DNA of 64,000 bases from Vitellaria paradoxa (Eukaryota; Streptophyta; Magnoliopsida; Ericales; Sapotaceae): assembly GCA_019916065.1 (NCBI GenBank), contig CM034243.1, positions 3,410,001 to 3,474,000 of the forward strand, given 5' to 3'. Below the pieces are notes generated by a model. That model made no database searches, had not been told where the DNA came from, and worked only from the letters and a program-made list of their open reading frames with translations. Position numbers and translations under genes: made by a program. Shown one piece after another: positions 60,225 through 64,000 of the stretch; the first letter of the stretch is position 1; every line of letters begins with the position of its first letter.

Positions 60225-60982
60225 CTAAAGATTGCTCTTTTAAGGAATTTTGTATCTGTAATTTGTTAGAACAAATCAAAGTTCACTATTTTAAAAGCTT
60301 GTGGTACCTTCTTATGGTGCCCTTATCCAACAAACTTCTGATTTGTGGTTGAGAATCCCTTTTTTTCTCTTCCAAACTCCTTGCCAAGAATTGGCATTAT
60401 GGCCACTGCATAGAGAAAGTAACACTAAGAAAAATATAATTCAACTGTAAAGAGTGGAGTTGAATTTATATCACGATTTTATTTTATTTTATTTTATTTT
60501 CAAAATTTTTTTTTTTTTGGTGGGGTAAATCATCCATGTAATTTTATTGTTTGTTAATAAGTGTCGGCTGGTTCGTGTGATTGCTTGGTACTGTCTTCTT
60601 TGCTTTGCTGGGATGTCGCTTGTTTTGGCTCCATTCATGTCTCCAACTTGCTGTCGTCCACAGAGCTTGGCTGTGGCCCAACTTTAAGGTAGCCCAACGT
60701 TGTTTTCATGGAGGTTTGGTACAGGCTAGTACGTTTTTTTCCTTTTCCCATTTACTCACAGTCAGTTGGCAATAAATTTCGCCTGCCCTGTCGTGTTTGG
60801 AATGAGGATTTGGTGAGAGAAAAGAAAAGAAAAGAAAAGAGAAAGGAAAGAAGTGGGAAAAAGGAGGAGGAAATAGGTCATTGTTATTGATTTTGAATGC
60901 CTGGACCCAGTTTACATTGAATGGGTCAAAGAAAAGCAAATGGCTATTTGATGAATGAGTGAAGGAGATATGAACCCTACTT

Positions 60983-60984
<2 letters not shown>

Positions 60985-61021
<37 letters not shown>
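60985..61021. repeat. (TG)n microsatellite
   Basis: About 18 TG units, 760 bases downstream of the GOS12 stop codon. It follows a purine-rich (AAAAG)n tract at 60820-60870. Confidence 0.95.
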
Positions 61022-61099
61022 TTAATCTGTTTGATGGGAGGCCCAACTAACCCATGTTGCTGTTCGTTCAACCTTACATGAGTTGTGAAATACTTTTGC

Positions 61100-61420
61100 A
61101 TTGGGATCTATTTATTTTTATTTTTATTTATGTTCTACTTAATGAATCAAATTGCAGAGACTTTATGGAAACAAATGCAATTTTTTTTTTTTTTTTTTGA
61201 GAAAATGCTAAATGCACTTTATTTTTAATTTCTTAAACTCTAAAATAAAGTATAAAAAAATAGGTAATTACATTTTACCTCTTTGTATTTTGGACTAAAC
61301 ACTTGATCGCATCTTGTTTAAAAGATAACTCATAACTTCTCCAAGATTTGAATTAAAGTGTAAGATTGACAAAAATATTAAATTTAAAATTAAGTTTATA
61401 TCACAATGCTATATAAACTC
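61100..61420. other. AT-rich intergenic DNA downstream of GOS12
   Basis: T run at 61181-61198 and A/T-rich sequence. No gene or element recognised. Confidence 0.6.
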
Positions 61421-62870
61421 ATATGTAGCTGTCTAAAAGAATTATTTAAAAAATAAATGCAAATTAAATCTTTTATTTATTTGATAATTATAAATCATAA
61501 CTGAATATGATATAATAATACCATCATTACATAAATTTTTTGAAAAATAACTTTTGACATAGCCTATATCCATGAGAAATTATTAAAAAAATAATTTATA
61601 ATAAATATTATATTAAATTATAATTAAATCTGCAACATAATAAATCTTAAAATTTTTAAGTAATAATTATATGTCACTATTTGTTTTAAAATTAATTTAT
61701 TAGTTTTAAATTTTATTTAATCTTATTTGTTTATAAAGAATTAGATGAAATAAAAATAGTATTTTAGTTGGGGTATAATTTTAAAGTTTCATCAAATGAA
61801 GTATGATTTAATCCTTTTTGAACAATAATTCAAAATAATATAAAAATAAAAAAACAAGAAGTTGTACGATAAATAAAATTGTAAATATGGACGATGTTAA
61901 ATAAGCATGAGTCATGTTTAATTTATTGAGAAAGCATCAATAACAAAATATGCGATAGGATTATAGTGTGAGAGTTACATGCACATCAAACTAATAATTT
62001 AAAAAAAAAAGCGTAAAAAATATTATGTTAAATTACAATTACATGTATAATAAGATAAATGCTAAAAAAATTAATTAATTAATTATATGTTTTTTTAATT
62101 TTTATTTACCTTTTTAAGGAATTCATTAGTTTTTAATTTTGTTCTATCATGAGATAAAATAAGGATAGCTTCTGTGTTGATGCATAATTTTAAGAATCTT
62201 ATTAGAATTTATCTAATATATAGGATTTATTACTGTTAAAAAAGTATTTTATTAAAATAAAAAAAAAAAGAAAGTAGAGAGTCATATGATAAATAAAATT
62301 ATAAATGTAGCGAATATTTTACATTAGTTATTTTAATTTTTTTTTGGATAATAATAAATTGTGCTATAAATGACAGTACAATATTCATTTATTAATTTTA
62401 GATTTTATTCAGGAATAAATTGTAATAAATATTTAAATTATAATTGGATATGTAAAATAATAAAAATTAAAATCAAATAACTATATTTTGTTATTTTGTT
62501 AAAAACTGGGAAATTTTAATTTTATTTATTTCATTTGTCAAATAAGAATTGAATTTGACTGCACTGTAAAAGTCATATTAGTATTTATTTAATATGGTAT
62601 AATTTAATTTTTTTATAACAGTAAAATAATCAGTTAATATAGTTAAATAGAATTAATAAAAAAAAACATGGTTAAATTATATGACAGAGATTGACAATAA
62701 CACAAGTATATATAAGTTCATTAAAAGTGAAATAAAATTTAAATCAATAATAAAATATCAATTTATAAAATAAGACTAATAACCAAAGTATAAGTTCAAA
62801 GTCATAAAAAAGTATATATATATATATATTTACCAAATTGTATTGTAAATATAATCGCTCTTAAATTTAT
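61420..62870. repeat. Degenerate tandem repeat array, about 410-bp unit
   Basis: Blocks recur in order at a spacing of about 405-418 bases: attaatttattagttttaaatttt near 61690 and attcattagtttttaatttt near 62121; ataaaaatagtatttt near 61751 and ataaggatag near 62159; tgtacgataaataaaattgt near 61863 and atatgataaataaaattata near 62285. A third, weaker round appears from about 62440. Extremely AT-rich and without coding potential. Confidence 0.5.
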
Positions 62871-63887
62871 TTTATTTAATTAGAGAATAACTAATGTAAA
62901 AGAATATAGACAATTATAATTAATGTAAAATAATATTGATTTAAAACGAATTAATTAATTATTGTTATTATTTTATTTTTTAATATAAACAACTCTGACA
63001 CATTAGTCTTAACTATTTTTTTTATTGAAAAAATAATACAGCATAAATTTTCACAGAAATCATGATAATTTGACCATTATAATTGAATTATCCAAAAAAA
63101 AATCAAATATAATTAACTTAGATAATTCACCAAGAATTCAACTGTGTTATTAAGTGATATTCATGAATAATTTAACTTAAATAAAAATTATATTATTAGG
63201 TGATAATTATTAAATAAAATTAAATATTTTTTAAAGACACCTATCACAGTCGTGAGAATACTTTAGGGAGTGTTTGGTGGGACGAAATCAACTAAAATTT
63301 AAAAATTTTTATTAATTTTTTTTATTTCAATCAAATTGTACCATATATCACTTTTATATTTAATTTTTGTACTTTTTTTTATATTTTTAAACCAAATTTT
63401 TATCAATTAAAGAGTCCTTAATAACGTGGCATATAACGCAATCATTATACAGAATTCTGTTTATATATATATATATATATGTGTATGTATGTAAAGCTTT
63501 GAAACGAGAGAATAGTTTCGCATGGAAAAGCTTCATCAACACGTAACCAAATAATAAAAAAAAAAAACTGCAGACACAGAGAAAGATGATTGATTTGCAG
63601 CAAAAGGAAGAAGGCAAAATATGAGTCACCAACACAATTAAAGAGTACGTATATTTTTCACAAACCAAACCCAGTCTCTGAACACGTAGAATGTGCTTCA
63701 CAAAAAAACGAACGCATGTACGACTGAATCTCCCCGGATCATCAACAACAATCAACGTCGACGGACTATATAAACACAAATTGTTATCCAATATCAATAC
63801 TGCTGCATATATATGCACACTATCATAGCCCACTCCTCCAATCAAAATAAATTAAACACTATGAATTGTTAGTCAATCCTTATTAAT
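62870..63887. other. AT-rich flank and probable 3'UTR of the right-edge gene
   Basis: Contains a family D repeat at 63263-63395 and a (TA) run at 63461-63480. The last roughly 400 bases before 63888 are of more normal composition and probably include the 3'UTR of the minus-strand gene at the edge. A 152-codon open frame at 63387-63845 on the minus strand has no family features and is not called. Confidence 0.45.
63263..63395. mobile_element. MITE-like element, family D, copy 4
   Basis: Starts agggagtgtttggtgggacg and ends in atttttaaaccaaatttt. Shares ttattttcaatcaaattgtac-like and catatatcacttttatattta text with the other D copies. Confidence 0.5.
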
Positions 63888-64000
63888 TCACCTCCGCAGC
63901 TTGGCGAATTTGAAAGGCTGAAGCGCAGGCGGCGCCTTCTGCGTCGGAAAGGCCGTATTCGACGTGATGCGTTCGAGGTTCGCCGCCGGGGGTGGATCCG
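63888..64000 (-). CDS. C-terminal end of an unidentified protein (partial)
   Basis: Minus-strand frame entering from the right edge: 36 residues, including NLERITSNTAFPTQKA and ending PFKFAKLRR, then TGA at 63890-63888. GC-rich with G/C at most third codon positions, in contrast to the flanking AT-rich DNA, as expected of a coding exon. It matches no family I recognise. Only the last exon part is visible, so it may also be one exon of a larger multi-exon gene. Confidence 0.5.
   Translation of the reverse strand, partial: DPPPAANLERITSNTAFPTQKAPPALQPFKFAKLRR

Noticed and set aside
60706..61101. 131-codon minus-strand frame with a His-Thr repeat
   Set aside because: Produced by the (TG)n microsatellite and purine-rich tract downstream of GOS12.
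63387..63845. 152-codon minus-strand open frame near the right edge
   Set aside because: Hydrophobic, simple-sequence-rich translation including a (TA)n-encoded stretch; it lies where the 3'UTR of the right-edge gene is expected.

Overview
This is nuclear DNA from a seed plant, most likely a woody eudicot. The coding exons are spliced (GT..AG, often in AT-rich introns), the intergenic DNA is very AT-rich with many (TA)n, (CT)n and (TTC)n microsatellites and long homopolymers, and plant-specific families (SAUR, PDLP/DUF26, GIL1/DUF641, nuclear Ycf20-like) are present. Nothing prokaryotic or viral was seen. I cannot name the species.

Layout: (1) 155-5150, minus: plant arginase (mitochondrial ureohydrolase type), with its last coding part beyond the left edge and a non-coding 5' exon. 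(2) 9547-13334, plus: a SagB-type double nitroreductase-domain protein in three exons, with a decayed LINE in its second intron. (3) 15071-15876, minus: a plastid-targeted Ycf20-like membrane protein in two exons. (4) 22280-28648, plus: GIL1 (DUF641) with a single coding exon and a 5'UTR intron of roughly 5 kb that holds a MITE and a LINE remnant. (5) 31279-34167, minus: a plasmodesmata-located protein (two DUF26 domains, then a transmembrane exon). (6) 43603-44103, minus: a SAUR36-like small auxin-up RNA protein. (7) 53569-60224, plus: the Golgi Qb-SNARE GOS12 in six exons, complete at 240 aa. (8) 63888-64000, minus: the C-terminal end of an unidentified protein that continues past the right edge.

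The genes do not form one pathway. They are an ordinary plant series of independently transcribed genes: arginine catabolism, redox enzyme of unknown substrate, photosynthetic membrane, light/gravity growth response, cell-to-cell channel, auxin response and vesicle fusion. The neighbouring SAUR36-like and GOS12 genes match neighbouring loci in Arabidopsis (At2g45210 and At2g45200, from memory), which supports both identifications.

The intergenic DNA is shaped by small repeats. I see at least six recurring MITE-like families, three loci of tRNA-derived SINEs (one a tandem pair, with a perfect 20-bp target-site duplication around one unit), two decayed LINE 3' ends, a dispersed 'gatattgtccg' repeat with a 111-bp tandem duplication, and a degenerate array of about 410-bp units near 61.4-62.9 kb. 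I found no evidence for a new enzymatic or defence system; the most notable items are the nested SINE pair, the repeat families and the little-studied SagB-type protein.
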